DNA of 64,000 nt from a bacterium (GTDB lineage Bacteria > Orphanbacterota > Orphanbacteria > Orphanbacterales > Orphanbacteraceae): assembly GCA_025782575.1 (NCBI GenBank), contig JALGYY010000041.1, positions 44,293 to 108,292 on the forward strand. Direction: 5' to 3'. The notes under the pieces were generated by a model, which was given only the letters and a program-made list of their open reading frames with translations, did not search any database and was not told where the DNA came from. Below are positions 1-9,265 of this stretch, piece by piece. The first letter of the stretch is position 1. Each line of letters opens with the position of its first letter. Both the position numbers and the translations under genes were made by a program.

Positions 1-992
1 ACCGCCGGAAGTCCTGTGGCAAGTGCCTCGAGGAGAACGGTAGGCAGGGCATCCCTGTTTCCATCCGGCGCGATCCGAGCAGGCAGCACGAATATGTCCG
101 CTTCGTCCATCGCCATTCGAACCTCCCGATCGGTCTGGGGTCCGAGCAGATGAACACAATCCCGAATACCATGCTCGTCCACGAGGCTATCGAGCGAGTC
201 TCTTTCCACACCTCCACCGATGATGCGACACTCGATATCGACTCCCCGGCTGTTGAGGACGGCACACGCATCGACCAATGTGTCGAATCCTTTCTTCGCA
301 ACTAACCGCCCCACACCGAGGAGCTTCAGAGGACCAATCCCATTTCGCTCCCGGAACGATTGGACCACCAGGTCCAGCCCGTTGTAGATACGATGAATCG
401 TTGTGCGAGACGGATAGGATTCCAGAAGATAGTTTCGATTGGCATCGCATACGGTTACGACAAACGCTGCATCATCTATCTTGGTCTGGAGCGCGTTCCG
501 ATCGACCGAATCGTGGTAGATATCCTTCGCGTGGGCAGTAAAACTGAAGGGGATCGAAGTCAGGCGAGAGGCGATTCGAGCAACGGTTGAGGGTACTGTA
601 GCGAAGTGAGCGTGCAGGTGATCGATTCCTCTATTCCGCGCCTCTTTTGCCAGGAACAGCCCGTTCCCGAATTCCCGGAGAGCGGCATGGTTCCCGCTTT
701 CCAACGCGGACCAGAGCAGCTCGCCCAACTCTCTCCTGCCGGATCGGAAGGCCGGCGCATGAGCGAGCAACAGATCCGTGCAGGCCGCAGGAGAGGCGGC
801 AGGGAGATGCACCACATGAGCGGCTACCTGAGCGAGCTTTCTATGAAATCGCCCTTCATTCGGCAGGCGCAGCGAAAATATCGTAACCTGCGCGCCCACG
901 CGCTCCATCTCCAGGATCTCGTTGACGATGAACGTCTCTGACAGCTTGGGATACATTTTCACCACATATCCGATGTGAATACCGGTCATCAT
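1..992 (-). CDS. GT4-family glycosyltransferase, C-terminus cut by window edge
   Basis: Reading the minus strand from the ATG at 992 gives 330 uninterrupted codons to the window edge. The N-terminus (YVVKMYPKLSETFIVNEI) is the acceptor-side signature of WcaL-like GT4 enzymes, and a Rossmann-type second domain follows with GVGRLVAKKGFDTLVDA around residue 215. The last visible segment, DALPTVLLEALATG, is the GT4 E-x7-E donor-sugar region. The start overlaps the stop of the upstream glycosyltransferase as ATGA, so the two are probably translationally coupled. It should transfer a sugar from a nucleotide donor at the cytoplasmic face during surface glycan synthesis. Substrate unknown. Only the last ~60-80 residues expected for the family are missing. 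Confidence 0.85.
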   Translation of the reverse strand, partial: MMTGIHIGYVVKMYPKLSETFIVNEILEMERVGAQVTIFSLRLPNEGRFHRKLAQVAAHVVHLPAASPAACTDLLLAHAPAFRSGRRELGELLWSALESGNHAALREFGNGLFLAKEARNRGIDHLHAHFATVPSTVARIASRLTSIPFSFTAHAKDIYHDSVDRNALQTKIDDAAFVVTVCDANRNYLLESYPSRTTIHRIYNGLDLVVQSFRERNGIGPLKLLGVGRLVAKKGFDTLVDACAVLNSRGVDIECRIIGGGVERDSLDSLVDEHGIRDCVHLLGPQTDREVRMAMDEADIFVLPARIAPDGNRDALPTVLLEALATGLPA

Positions 993-2170
993 CCGGCTGC
1001 CTGCATCTGTGTCAGATCTCTCTCAAAAATATCAGCCGCTCGGTCCAGCCCCCCGAAATCGAGACAGCCGTTGGTATTGCTGTTAGGCGCTGCCAGAAGT
1101 CGATCAATCGTTTCCGCCAGAATCTCCGGTGAGAGTTCATCCGGATGGATCATCTCGGCAATCCCGAGCGCTTTCATGTTCCGAGCGCGGATGAGTTGTT
1201 CCTGACGAGGTTGCACGCGAGGCACCAGTATGACTTTCTTCCTCTGCGCCAGAATTTCACACACCGAGTTATATCCGGCCATTGAGACGACCACATCGGC
1301 GGACCGGAAGAACTCTTCTACCCGATTGGTGAAATCAACCGCGAACACATTTGTTCGGGGGGGCGACATGCGGGCGTGAAGGCGAGCTCTGTCTGCCTGG
1401 GGCATGTCTGGCCCGGTCAGCACGACGCTCGCGAACGCCTCTCGGACGTGCCCCAGGCTCCTTACAAAGTTTTCCAGGAGAAAGTAGCCGTCCTCTCCCC
1501 CGCCCGCGGTAGCAACGACGAGAGGACGACTATCCGACGGCTCGGTCATCGACATCTTTCCGCCGGGTACATCGCGTCTTATGTATCCGCAGAAACTGAC
1601 CTTGGCCGCCACGTCGCTCGGAAAACGGTACTCTCGAATCGGATCGCAGATTTCCTTCATTCCCCACACCAGAATGCGGTCGTAGTAATCGCGGAGAACG
1701 TCGTACAGCCCTTTCGACCTCCAACTCCGAACGACCACATCCGGTTCGTCGAGTATGTCCCGTAGACTGAGCACCACACGGGCTCTCTTTTTCCGACGGG
1801 CATTGGCGATCAGAGAGGGCATCAACTCACCCATCACTCCGGCCGGGTGTTTGTCTGCGACAAAAATGTCCGGCGCGTAATTCTGAAAAGTTTCCAGGAT
1901 GATTCTCGAACGAAGCTGGAAGAGCTCTCCCCCACCCATCTGCAGGTTTCGAGCTTCGTATGAGGAGTTGGCCGTCTTCCGAAGAGAGGGGAGTTTGATG
2001 AAGTCCACGTTTCTAGGAAGTCTAAAAGACTGGATTACAGGGGTTCCTGTCAAAATCAATGCTGTCGAATCGGCAATCGAAGCGATTCTCTCCGCGATCG
2101 CGATCGTGCGCCGGATATGACCGAGCCCGAGCGCGTCATGGGAGTAAAAAAGGATGCGCTTCTTCGTCAC
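989..2170 (-). CDS. MurG/GT28-like predicted glycosyltransferase (COG4671 type)
   Basis: About 393 residues from a GTG at 2170, preferred over the ATG at 2212 because AGGAAGG lies 8-9 nt upstream of the GTG and nothing similar precedes the ATG. The N-terminus (RILFYSHDALGLGHIRR) is the GT-B glycine-rich entry loop typical of MurG-like and COG4671 proteins. The C-terminal half has ATAGGGEDG and the donor-binding stretch SMAGYNSVCEILAQ, followed by PRVQPRQEQLIRA. Members are predicted UDP-sugar transferases, often beside GT4 enzymes. It overlaps the downstream GT4 gene by 4 nt (ATGA). Acceptor and donor cannot be read from sequence. Confidence 0.8.
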   Translation of the reverse strand: MTKKRILFYSHDALGLGHIRRTIAIAERIASIADSTALILTGTPVIQSFRLPRNVDFIKLPSLRKTANSSYEARNLQMGGGELFQLRSRIILETFQNYAPDIFVADKHPAGVMGELMPSLIANARRKKRARVVLSLRDILDEPDVVVRSWRSKGLYDVLRDYYDRILVWGMKEICDPIREYRFPSDVAAKVSFCGYIRRDVPGGKMSMTEPSDSRPLVVATAGGGEDGYFLLENFVRSLGHVREAFASVVLTGPDMPQADRARLHARMSPPRTNVFAVDFTNRVEEFFRSADVVVSMAGYNSVCEILAQRKKVILVPRVQPRQEQLIRARNMKALGIAEMIHPDELSPEILAETIDRLLAAPNSNTNGCLDFGGLDRAADIFERDLTQMQAAG

Positions 2171-2331
2171 TTCGAGTTTCCTTCCTGTTGTGATTGCGGG
2201 GTGTCCGCTCATTGGCGTAGTACGGGATCGAGAGGGGTTTCGTACAGAACAGATGACTTTTCGTCAGTCGAGACTCATAGCCCTTGGTAACAGGAGGAGA
2301 TCTGGCGTCACTCACACGATTGGGAGGAGAA

Positions 2332-2892
2332 ATGAGAAGAAGGATAGTCGTCGTATTGCTGCTTGCCGGTGTCATGCCGGCTCTCGCCGGCAGTGCCGCC
2401 CGCTCCATTGTTCAAATCGAGAAGATCGGCGACATCTATCACGTGGATTGCGAAATCAGGATCGAGGCAGGCAAGGATCTGGTTTGGGAAGTGATCACGG
2501 ATTACGACAATCTGAAGGTCTTCATCCCGGACATGTTAAGCAGCGACTCCCTCGGGGTGGATAGCGACGGACGTATTCTGGTAAATCAGGTCGGTCTGGG
2601 TGGATTCCTCTTTTTCAGCCGCAAGATCCGCATTCTTTTGGTCGTTCGAGAATCTCCCATGCGGAACATCTCCTTCCGGCAGAAGGAGGGGGATTTTGGC
2701 GTGTACGAAGGGAATTGGGTTCTGGAGAGCGACGGAGAGATATCGATTTTGAAATATACGTTGCGGGCAAAACCCGATTTCTTCGTTCCCGGTTTTCTCT
2801 TCCGCGGGAAGCTGCAAACGAAGACAGCAGAGGCCCTGGAGGCAATAGCGCTCGAAGTTTACAGGCGACGGGTTGACCACAAGGAAAATTAA
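2332..2892 (+). CDS. Exported SRPBCC/START-like domain protein
   Basis: 186 residues from the ATG at 2332, chosen because GGAGGAG sits immediately upstream; a TTG 48 nt earlier has no good ribosome site ahead of it. A short basic N-terminus plus hydrophobic run ending LAGSAARS looks like a signal peptide. The mature part resembles the polyketide cyclase/dehydrase (SRPBCC) fold: an opening strand with EIRIEAGKDLVWEVITDYDNL, then FIPDM, several beta strands, and a C-terminal amphipathic helix (KTAEALEAIALEVYRR). Such proteins bind hydrophobic ligands. A periplasmic lipid-binding role is plausible but unproven. It converges on the transporter gene at 2897. Confidence 0.7.
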   Translation: MRRRIVVVLLLAGVMPALAGSAARSIVQIEKIGDIYHVDCEIRIEAGKDLVWEVITDYDNLKVFIPDMLSSDSLGVDSDGRILVNQVGLGGFLFFSRKIRILLVVRESPMRNISFRQKEGDFGVYEGNWVLESDGEISILKYTLRAKPDFFVPGFLFRGKLQTKTAEALEAIALEVYRRRVDHKEN

Positions 2893-2896
2893 AATG

Positions 2897-3376
2897 CTAT
2901 TGACTGAATCTTACCGCCACCCAGTCGCCGACAGAGTGTGTGATCACGATAACAAGAGCGGCAACCAGTAGATGCTCCGCTATCACAGCGATCCGACTCT
3001 TTTTCTGCCTTGAAGCGAGACGATAGCTCAGCGCGGTGAGAACGATCGCTCCCCATCCGATGCTCACCCATATGGCCATGGTCAGCGTAAACAAAAGCAC
3101 GGGAATGAGGAATGTCATGGCCATCAGGAATTTGGTCAGAACCGTCACGATCGTGGCAGTCCAGATCTGTCCCTCTGTGTGAATACCTTCTCCCTCCTCG
3201 GAAATGTGTATACCAAGACCATCGGAGAGCGCGTCAGCAATCGCGATCGTCACAATTGCGCCGATCACTACCAGCCTGGACTCCGTGCCGGCGTGAAGGC
3301 CGACCATGAGCCCCAGTGTGGTGATCACTCCGGAGGTCGTCCCGAATGTAAGACCTGTGGCGATTGATTCTCTCAT
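2897..3376 (-). CDS. VIT1/CCC1-like membrane transporter
   Basis: 159 residues with about five hydrophobic segments. The opening pattern (SGVITTLGLMVGLHAG, then an ADALSDGLGIHISEE segment) matches the first two helices of VIT1/CCC1 vacuolar iron/manganese transporters and their short prokaryotic relatives, which use acidic residues near the second helix for divalent metals. It is at the short end for this family. No strong ribosome site precedes the ATG. It lies downstream of the subtilase gene on the same strand but is separated by 299 nt, so it is probably a separate unit. Metal specificity cannot be inferred. Confidence 0.6.
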   Translation of the reverse strand: MRESIATGLTFGTTSGVITTLGLMVGLHAGTESRLVVIGAIVTIAIADALSDGLGIHISEEGEGIHTEGQIWTATIVTVLTKFLMAMTFLIPVLLFTLTMAIWVSIGWGAIVLTALSYRLASRQKKSRIAVIAEHLLVAALVIVITHSVGDWVAVRFSQ

Positions 3377-3420
3377 AACACGTACAGACTAAGGTGTTTC
3401 AGAGGCCGCCGCCAGTTGAA

Positions 3421-3472
3421 CCATTCCTTGTATCATCTGCAGCACTCGGCCTTACTACTCTGCAAGGAATGG
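3421..3472. repeat. 10-bp inverted repeat in the 3377-3675 gap
   Basis: CCATTCCTTG at 3421-3430 is matched perfectly by CAAGGAATGG at 3463-3472, with a 32-nt loop. It lies in the 299-nt gene-free stretch between the 3' end of the subtilase gene and the start of the transporter gene (both minus strand). No T-run follows, so it is not a textbook intrinsic terminator. It may be a transcript-end structure or a protein-binding dyad. I see no other feature in this gap. Confidence 0.5.
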
Positions 3473-3675
3473 AGCCTTCTTTCCTCAGGGGCAGGGCGGT
3501 CGGGAGGGTTGCCGACAGGACTCGGGAACGGTATCTGCTGCTGCAGCCGATTTCCTCGGTTCTTTACTCACCCGGCTCCCGCCCCGTCTACTCAAATCAA
3601 TTTCCAGGCAAGACAAGAAAATGCGATGAGCTCTCTGCTCACCGCCCAAGTCTACTTCTAATAAATTCCGGTATG

Positions 3676-5343
3676 TTACTTCACTCTGAGAATGGAGCCG
3701 GTCGACACCTGCCCACCCTGTCGACCACGCACCAGATAACGCCCTGCGGCAACAGAATTCCCGCTGTGATCAAGACCGTCCCAATGGGCGACCCGTCTGC
3801 CTGCTCCGCCAGCATCGATCAGTTTCAATTCGCGGACAAGCCGTCCCCGGATATCGAAGACAGCAAGGGAAAGGGCGGAAGCAGCTCTGTTCCCATCCAA
3901 CTCGAACAGGATCGAGGTATTCCCGCGAAATGGATTCGGGGCTGCGAAAATCCGGCTACCCCGGACAGGTATCAGGCCGGTTTCAACGCCGGTGGCCAAC
4001 TCGTTCTGCATGTTGAGGACGGCCTGATAAACACTGAGACGCCCGTCACCGAGACCGCTGTCGTAGGGCTCATTCGCCGGGATCTGATCGATAGGCGACG
4101 CCGATCCGTAGATCATACTTCTCGCATTCTCCAGGCTATCCTGCGGAGCCATTTCACGAAGAAGGGCGAGCGCTCCGGAAACAAACGGCACGGCAAATGA
4201 GGTGCCGCTTCCCTGTGCGTACAGACCACCAGGATAGCTACTGTAAATGCCGTCCCCCGGGGAGACGAGGTTGATCTCGTCGTTGTAGTTACTGAACGCC
4301 GCCTTCACATCGGTCGAATCGACGGCTCCGACTGAAATCACCTTGTTGAAGCTGGCAGGATAAACGATAGAAGTATCGGTATTGCTGTTTCCTGCCGCAC
4401 CGACAAGCATGGCGCCGGCATCCCATGCGCTCTTCCCTGCGAGCTCCAACGGCTTGGCCTGGGCTGAGAGGCCGACGCTCAAGTTGATGATATCGGCCCC
4501 CTGGCTTACGGCATACTCGATCCCCTTGATGAGATTCGCCAGAGTGCCGAATCCATCATCGTCGAGTACCCGGATCGGGAGTATCACCGCGCCCGGCGCT
4601 GTAGCCGCCACGATTCCAGCGACCATCGTTCCATGACCGAACCCTTCATCGATCAGTCCGTCGAGATCCTCATCGATTCCGTTCGAAGTCTCTGTCGGAT
4701 CGGCGTCGTTCTGGACAAAATCATATCCGGCCGGCGACAGTTTTCCCGCAAACAGCGGATGTGCAGGATCGATTCCCGTGTCGAGAATGGCGATGGTCAT
4801 CCCTTGACCCGTACTGATTGTGTGCGCCTGGGGCAAACCGATCCTGTCAAATGCGCCCTGATCGACGTACTCGGTAAAACTGGAGCCGATTGCCACGACG
4901 ATAATGGCACTCTCCGCCTCAGGTGATTCCAGAATGTAATTGGGGTCCGAACCGGCGATGTCAAGATCGAGGTCAAGATCGGCGTCGCAATCGAGGACAG
5001 TGACACCTGCGGCAGGCCGCAACAGATAGGACTCAGGACCGATCTGCTCGATCGTTATAGTTCCCCACGTTGCATTGATCGAATCGATCGACGCACCTGG
5101 CTGAAGTTGGACGAGTACTTGATCAGGAACGAAAGCATCGGCTGCGAAAACCGACGTCCACATGAAGGCGGAACAGATCAGACTGAGGCCCAACTGACTA
5201 AATCTGCGGCACTTAGGCCACGATCGGGCGAACAAAGCTCCGGGTCTCCTCACTGCTGCTGCCAGATGATTCCCGCAAATGGGGCTATTGCGGTTGAAAA
5301 GCATCATACCATTGAGATATAATTGTGTCAATCGATTGAGCAT
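3676..5343 (-). CDS. Secreted S8 subtilisin-like protease with FlgD-like C-terminal domain
   Basis: 555 residues from an ATG with GGGGGAGG 7-8 nt upstream. A long N-region precedes a signal-type hydrophobic stretch (residues ~51-68, ending SVFAADAF). A propeptide-like region spans ~70-165. The S8 catalytic domain follows: Asp188 (AILDTGID), His237 (GHGTMVAGI), oxyanion Asn319 (GAAGNSN) and Ser382 (GSGTSFAVP). An acidic loop before the His (DEDLDGLIDEG) looks calcium-binding. The last ~100 residues form a FlgD-Ig/T9SS-like sorting module starting PNPFRGNTSILFEL and ending in a basic strand. The enzyme should be exported and cell-surface attached or secreted. It is divergent from the choice-of-anchor V gene, which carries the same type of tail. 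Confidence 0.92.
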   Translation of the reverse strand: MLNRLTQLYLNGMMLFNRNSPICGNHLAAAVRRPGALFARSWPKCRRFSQLGLSLICSAFMWTSVFAADAFVPDQVLVQLQPGASIDSINATWGTITIEQIGPESYLLRPAAGVTVLDCDADLDLDLDIAGSDPNYILESPEAESAIIVVAIGSSFTEYVDQGAFDRIGLPQAHTISTGQGMTIAILDTGIDPAHPLFAGKLSPAGYDFVQNDADPTETSNGIDEDLDGLIDEGFGHGTMVAGIVAATAPGAVILPIRVLDDDGFGTLANLIKGIEYAVSQGADIINLSVGLSAQAKPLELAGKSAWDAGAMLVGAAGNSNTDTSIVYPASFNKVISVGAVDSTDVKAAFSNYNDEINLVSPGDGIYSSYPGGLYAQGSGTSFAVPFVSGALALLREMAPQDSLENARSMIYGSASPIDQIPANEPYDSGLGDGRLSVYQAVLNMQNELATGVETGLIPVRGSRIFAAPNPFRGNTSILFELDGNRAASALSLAVFDIRGRLVRELKLIDAGGAGRRVAHWDGLDHSGNSVAAGRYLVRGRQGGQVSTGSILRVK

Positions 5344-5379
5344 CGGTCTACCTCCCCCTGATTGCCTCTGTAATTAAGT

Positions 5380-5407
5380 AGTACGAAACGCCTATTCATT
5401 TCGTACT
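5380..5407. promoter_or_regulatory. 9-bp dyad in divergent promoter region
   Basis: AGTACGAAA (5380-5388) and TTTCGTACT (5399-5407) are perfect inverted arms around a 10-nt spacer. The dyad sits in the 130-nt region between the divergent subtilase and choice-of-anchor V genes, a position expected of a shared operator. The half-site spacing (about two helical turns centre to centre) suits a dimeric regulator. The regulator itself is not identified here. Confidence 0.45.
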
Positions 5408-5473
5408 TCATATTTGCCCCCCTCTTGGACGGGGGCCGCTGAACCCGCCAACCATCTTTTTGGAGGTCTCGCA

Positions 5474-6376
5474 ATGCCCCGGTTACTACTAACGCTTCCA
5501 GTACTCGCTATTCTGTTTCTCGCAGTTTCCACCGCCCTCCTCGCAAACTCCTTCGGACCGATCAACGGCGTGACCGGCGCGCCGGGCGAATTGAACTGCA
5601 GTCTCTCGGGCTGCCATTCAGCTCATCCCGCAAACACGGGAATCGGGAGCGTTACCGTCAACGCCCCCGGCTCCTACGTGCCGGGCGATACTCTTGAAAT
5701 TCAGGTCGAAGTCGAGCACAGCGGCCAGATCCGATGGGGCTTCGAGTCGACGGTACTCGATGGGGCGAATCTACCATCGGGCAGCATTCTGATTACCGAC
5801 ACACTGCGGACGCAGTCTTCGCTCGACACCGTGGTAACCGGTCGGGAGTATGCCAAGCACACCTCGATCGGAACTGACAGCGGTACAGTCAACTCCTCCC
5901 CTGGGTGGAGTTTTTCCTGGATCGCCCCCTCGGCAGGCGGGGGCCTTGTCACTGTCTATGTCGCCGGCAACGCCGCCAATGGTAACGGGGTCAATGACAC
6001 ACTCGACGCCGGAACCGCCGATTGGATTTATACGACATCAACAACGATCGATGAGGCATTTGTTTCCGTAGCGCAGTCGGACGTTCCGATCCCGGCAAGC
6101 GAAGGCTTCGCCCTTCAGGCACGCCCTAATCCGTTCAACCCGGTGACGAGAATCACTTATCATCTGAATGCTCCAGGTGAAGTGAACGTGTCGATCCATG
6201 ACCTGAGTGGACGGCTCGTGCAAAATCTCACGAGCGCCTACCAGACGAGTGGAGATCATGAAGTCATTTGGAACGGTTCCGGGAGGCAAGGAACCATCGC
6301 CGCCTCCGGCTCATACCTCGTATCGATCAAGGCTGCAGGTGAGTCAGAATCAAGAACCATTCGTCTCGTTCGATGA
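5474..6376 (+). CDS. Secreted choice-of-anchor V domain protein with FlgD-like C-terminal domain
   Basis: 300 residues from the ATG at 5474 (GGAGG about 8 nt upstream); an in-frame start 60 nt earlier would add 20 unlikely residues. A signal peptide (residues 1-24, ending STALLANS) precedes the TGAPGE...C...CH motif, the hallmark of choice-of-anchor V domains. Here the motif is CSLSGCH (C-x4-C-H) rather than the common C-x2-C-H. A Reeler-like beta-sandwich follows to about residue 190. A C-terminal module beginning RPNPFNPVTRITYHL and ending in a basic strand is FlgD-Ig/T9SS-like. The protein is probably surface-exposed. Whether the Cys-His motif binds haem or metal is unknown. It runs divergently from the subtilase and converges on the CHAT gene. 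Confidence 0.8.
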   Translation: MPRLLLTLPVLAILFLAVSTALLANSFGPINGVTGAPGELNCSLSGCHSAHPANTGIGSVTVNAPGSYVPGDTLEIQVEVEHSGQIRWGFESTVLDGANLPSGSILITDTLRTQSSLDTVVTGREYAKHTSIGTDSGTVNSSPGWSFSWIAPSAGGGLVTVYVAGNAANGNGVNDTLDAGTADWIYTTSTTIDEAFVSVAQSDVPIPASEGFALQARPNPFNPVTRITYHLNAPGEVNVSIHDLSGRLVQNLTSAYQTSGDHEVIWNGSGRQGTIAASGSYLVSIKAAGESESRTIRLVR

Positions 6377-6380
6377 TGGG

Positions 6381-9254
6381 TCAGGGATTCCCGGTCTTTC
6401 GGCGTTTTAGAAAGCGGAGCGGTTTCGGACTTCCCATGACCTGGAAGGGCGCCCAGAAATAGGGGTGGGGGTGCTTTTTCCGAATCTCTTTTGCCGCGAT
6501 TCCGGCAGCTTCCGGTTTTGTACGGCCATCTCGAAGTGAGCCGTAGAATTGACTCATCCAGTCAGCAGTCACTTCATCCCTCACCCGCCAGAGACTGACG
6601 ACGAGAGATGTCGCCCCCGCCAGCATGAATCCGCGTGCCAGACCGATCAGTTCATCTCCCTTTCTGACGAAACTGCTACCGGTCCTGCACGCACTCAGTG
6701 TCACGAGTTCGGAATTGAGCCGGGCGTCGGACAACTGATAGAGATGGAGATCCTCCGCACCAAGAGCAAGAGACGAGAACGAGGGGTTATCGGCCCGGAA
6801 ACGGCCATGAGTCGCCAGATGAATGAGAGGCGATTCGCTACAGGTATCGATGAAGTCCCGGACTGTCGTGCTGGTCATCGAAATTACATCGTTCCCGACA
6901 ATACCCGCGACCGCCTCTGTTTCCCGCTTGACCGACGCGAGCCCGCCCCCCTCCAGGCCGAGCAGGAATGGTTTGCCCCGATTTCCACGAATCCTTCGAT
7001 TTCTACAGAGCCGATCAATGGTCGCGCTCGGTGCATAGCGAATTCTGTATCGCTCACCGACCGGTAAACGGCCGTCGTCGAGAGCATGAAATGGGAGGGC
7101 ATGCAGGAATCGATGGGGGACCACCAGAACGGATCGGGTCTTGATTTCATTGTCGATCGGCCGCCAAAGGTGATCATAGAGCGCCCTTGTAATTCGAAGC
7201 GCGGATTCGGTGAGATAGTCGATCCTTCTTTCGAGAAACCGATCAGGCAGGGCGAAGTGATCGATCTGTGCCGCGAACTGCCTGAGCAGATTTTCGATTG
7301 TCTCGGATGAAGCATCCAGAGTGACGAGACGCTTCGTGTCCCTGGTGACAAGGAGAGCATAGATTTTCGTGCCGACAATCACGTACTCGACGAGAGTTTC
7401 CGCTCGGGGAAGTGCCGCCCGCATCACGTCGAATGAATCCGGATCAATGGTTTTCAGCCCGGCACCGGATCGTTCGGCCACCACCCTCCTCTCCTCGATG
7501 ATTTTCCGTTCACAAGATCGGATCCCCTTCTTGATACGGGCCAACCTCGATCGGTCAGCCCCCTCCTGCCGAAGCGATTCCTCCTGGAACCGGTTTCGAA
7601 ACCAGCTGAGCCGGGTTTCCTGGCGGGAAAGACGTGAATTGCTGTATGAATTCGAACCGGTCGCCAGCAATTGATCAAGAAGCGAACGTGAACGTCCACG
7701 CTCAGCGATTTCGAAGACCCGCCGCACCCGCGGGGATCTTCCCGACTGCAGGACCAACTGGAGAAGTTCATCATAGAGACCGGCTTGTGTGCCGGAAAAT
7801 GAAACTCGCAGCTCATCGCTCCCCAGCTCCATCCTCATACGCTCGGCGATCTTAGCTGCCGACTCAAATGCGGCCACTCCACGTCTGCCCGCTCCCGTGT
7901 CGGCGTAGGCGCGCCCCATAAGCAACCGCCCCTGAAATCGAAGCCAGGGATCCCCGATCTGCCTTTCCAGTTTCATTGCGTTTCTCAGTTCCGATAAGGC
8001 ACGCTCCGGACGGCCCGCTCTCAACTCGATTGAGGCATGAATCTGAAGGCGCAGCATTTCGATGGAAGTCACGGTCGAACCGCGCAGTAGTTTACTTGCA
8101 TGCTGAAAGGAGAGCCTGGCAGCCTGGATCCTCCCTCGACGTCCCTCGTGTTCGGCAGTTCGAAGGGATGCGAGCCCGGCGCGTATGGGCAGGTCTTCTC
8201 CCTCAAACAGACGGCGGGCCCTTCGAAATCGGGTCAGTGCTTCTGCGTTCCTACCCAGTTCGCTGAGCGCTCGACCCGCAATCACGAGAGACAAGCCTCC
8301 GTCATAACGAAGCCTGTTCTCGAGGAACACCTGGGCCGCGCTGTCTGCAATCGTCGCCGCCTCCTCGGCCAGATGCAACCGGAGATAAACATCCGATCGA
8401 TTGAGATCGCATTTAGCGACCTGAACGGGATCGGGGATTTTCTCAAATGTATCCCGCGCCTCCCCCAGATATCGAAGGGCTTCGTGATGACGAGAGGAGA
8501 GAACATGAAGGTGGCCGATATTGTGGGTGATCTGCGCCTCCAGCGCGAGATAACCGAGATCGTGCGCCGCCGACTTGGCCTCGCCGTAGGTGACGAGGGC
8601 TTCTTCGAACTGGTCCATATAGGTCAGCACCGCCGCACGATTCTGATCGAGTCCGACTACGGCGGCATCCGACACTCCTTCCATCAGAAAGAGCTCGCGC
8701 GCGAGGTTGTACTCTTTGAGTGCATGTCGATAGTCATCGCGGGCGACATGGAGATTGCCCCGGTTCATGTGGTATTTGGCCAGATAGGTGCGGTCATCGG
8801 CACGAGTCAGGATCGGCCGGATCAACCGGGCATCACCGAGGGCCTCATCTCCCCGTCCCAGTAGAGCGAGCAGGCTCATGCGACCCACCATGGTGCGTGC
8901 CATCTCTTCTTTTTCGCCTGCCTCCCGATAGGCCGCGATCGACTGATCGTAGAATCGTAATGCTCGGTGGAGCTTGCCGGAAAAGAAGTGTGCCTCTGCC
9001 TGGGCTCTTCGAGCGATTGCCCGCGCATGAGCCCCTTTGAGCAGCCGCGCTACCTGCCACGCGACAGCAGCCAGCGACAGAGCGTTTGCGGGAGAGGAGC
9101 GCACCAATTGCGCCACTTCGAGCTGGAGGTTTGATAGGTGCTCGATCCGCAGCCGGGATCGGAGTAAACGCAATACTCCGGCACTATGTTCTGAGCCCGC
9201 AAGGGCGAACAATCGGGCCGTCACCGTATCGTGTCGTTTGTCTCCGAATCCCAC
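6381..9254 (-). CDS. TPR-CHAT caspase-like protease
   Basis: 957 residues. The N-terminal ~500 are alpha-helical tetratricopeptide-type repeats, with recurring A-x3-G-x3-A-L patterns (for example YHMNRGNLHVARDDYRHALKE). After a charged coiled-coil-like linker, the C-terminal third is a CHAT domain (clan CD, caspase/separase fold). It has the catalytic His816 in LATHGRF and Cys856 in LSACRTG, followed by GLARGFMLAGA and the end motif YFWAPFQVMG. Both dyad residues are present, so it is probably an active peptidase. It is the last gene of a sigma/anti-sigma-like/CHAT set, 11 nt after the preceding gene, which suggests control by proteolysis. No signal peptide, so cytoplasmic. Confidence 0.9.
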   Translation of the reverse strand: MGFGDKRHDTVTARLFALAGSEHSAGVLRLLRSRLRIEHLSNLQLEVAQLVRSSPANALSLAAVAWQVARLLKGAHARAIARRAQAEAHFFSGKLHRALRFYDQSIAAYREAGEKEEMARTMVGRMSLLALLGRGDEALGDARLIRPILTRADDRTYLAKYHMNRGNLHVARDDYRHALKEYNLARELFLMEGVSDAAVVGLDQNRAAVLTYMDQFEEALVTYGEAKSAAHDLGYLALEAQITHNIGHLHVLSSRHHEALRYLGEARDTFEKIPDPVQVAKCDLNRSDVYLRLHLAEEAATIADSAAQVFLENRLRYDGGLSLVIAGRALSELGRNAEALTRFRRARRLFEGEDLPIRAGLASLRTAEHEGRRGRIQAARLSFQHASKLLRGSTVTSIEMLRLQIHASIELRAGRPERALSELRNAMKLERQIGDPWLRFQGRLLMGRAYADTGAGRRGVAAFESAAKIAERMRMELGSDELRVSFSGTQAGLYDELLQLVLQSGRSPRVRRVFEIAERGRSRSLLDQLLATGSNSYSNSRLSRQETRLSWFRNRFQEESLRQEGADRSRLARIKKGIRSCERKIIEERRVVAERSGAGLKTIDPDSFDVMRAALPRAETLVEYVIVGTKIYALLVTRDTKRLVTLDASSETIENLLRQFAAQIDHFALPDRFLERRIDYLTESALRITRALYDHLWRPIDNEIKTRSVLVVPHRFLHALPFHALDDGRLPVGERYRIRYAPSATIDRLCRNRRIRGNRGKPFLLGLEGGGLASVKRETEAVAGIVGNDVISMTSTTVRDFIDTCSESPLIHLATHGRFRADNPSFSSLALGAEDLHLYQLSDARLNSELVTLSACRTGSSFVRKGDELIGLARGFMLAGATSLVVSLWRVRDEVTADWMSQFYGSLRDGRTKPEAAGIAAKEIRKKHPHPYFWAPFQVMGSPKPLRFLKRRKTGNP

Positions 9255-9265
9255 GGGATCTTCAA

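Noticed and set aside
3394-4200. Long plus-strand frame of 268 codons
   Set aside because: It is antisense to the 3' half of the well-supported subtilase gene and has no family motif, signal or ribosome site.
8100-8864. Plus-strand frame of 254 codons
   Set aside because: It is antisense to the TPR region of the CHAT gene; repeats on the sense strand explain the open frame.
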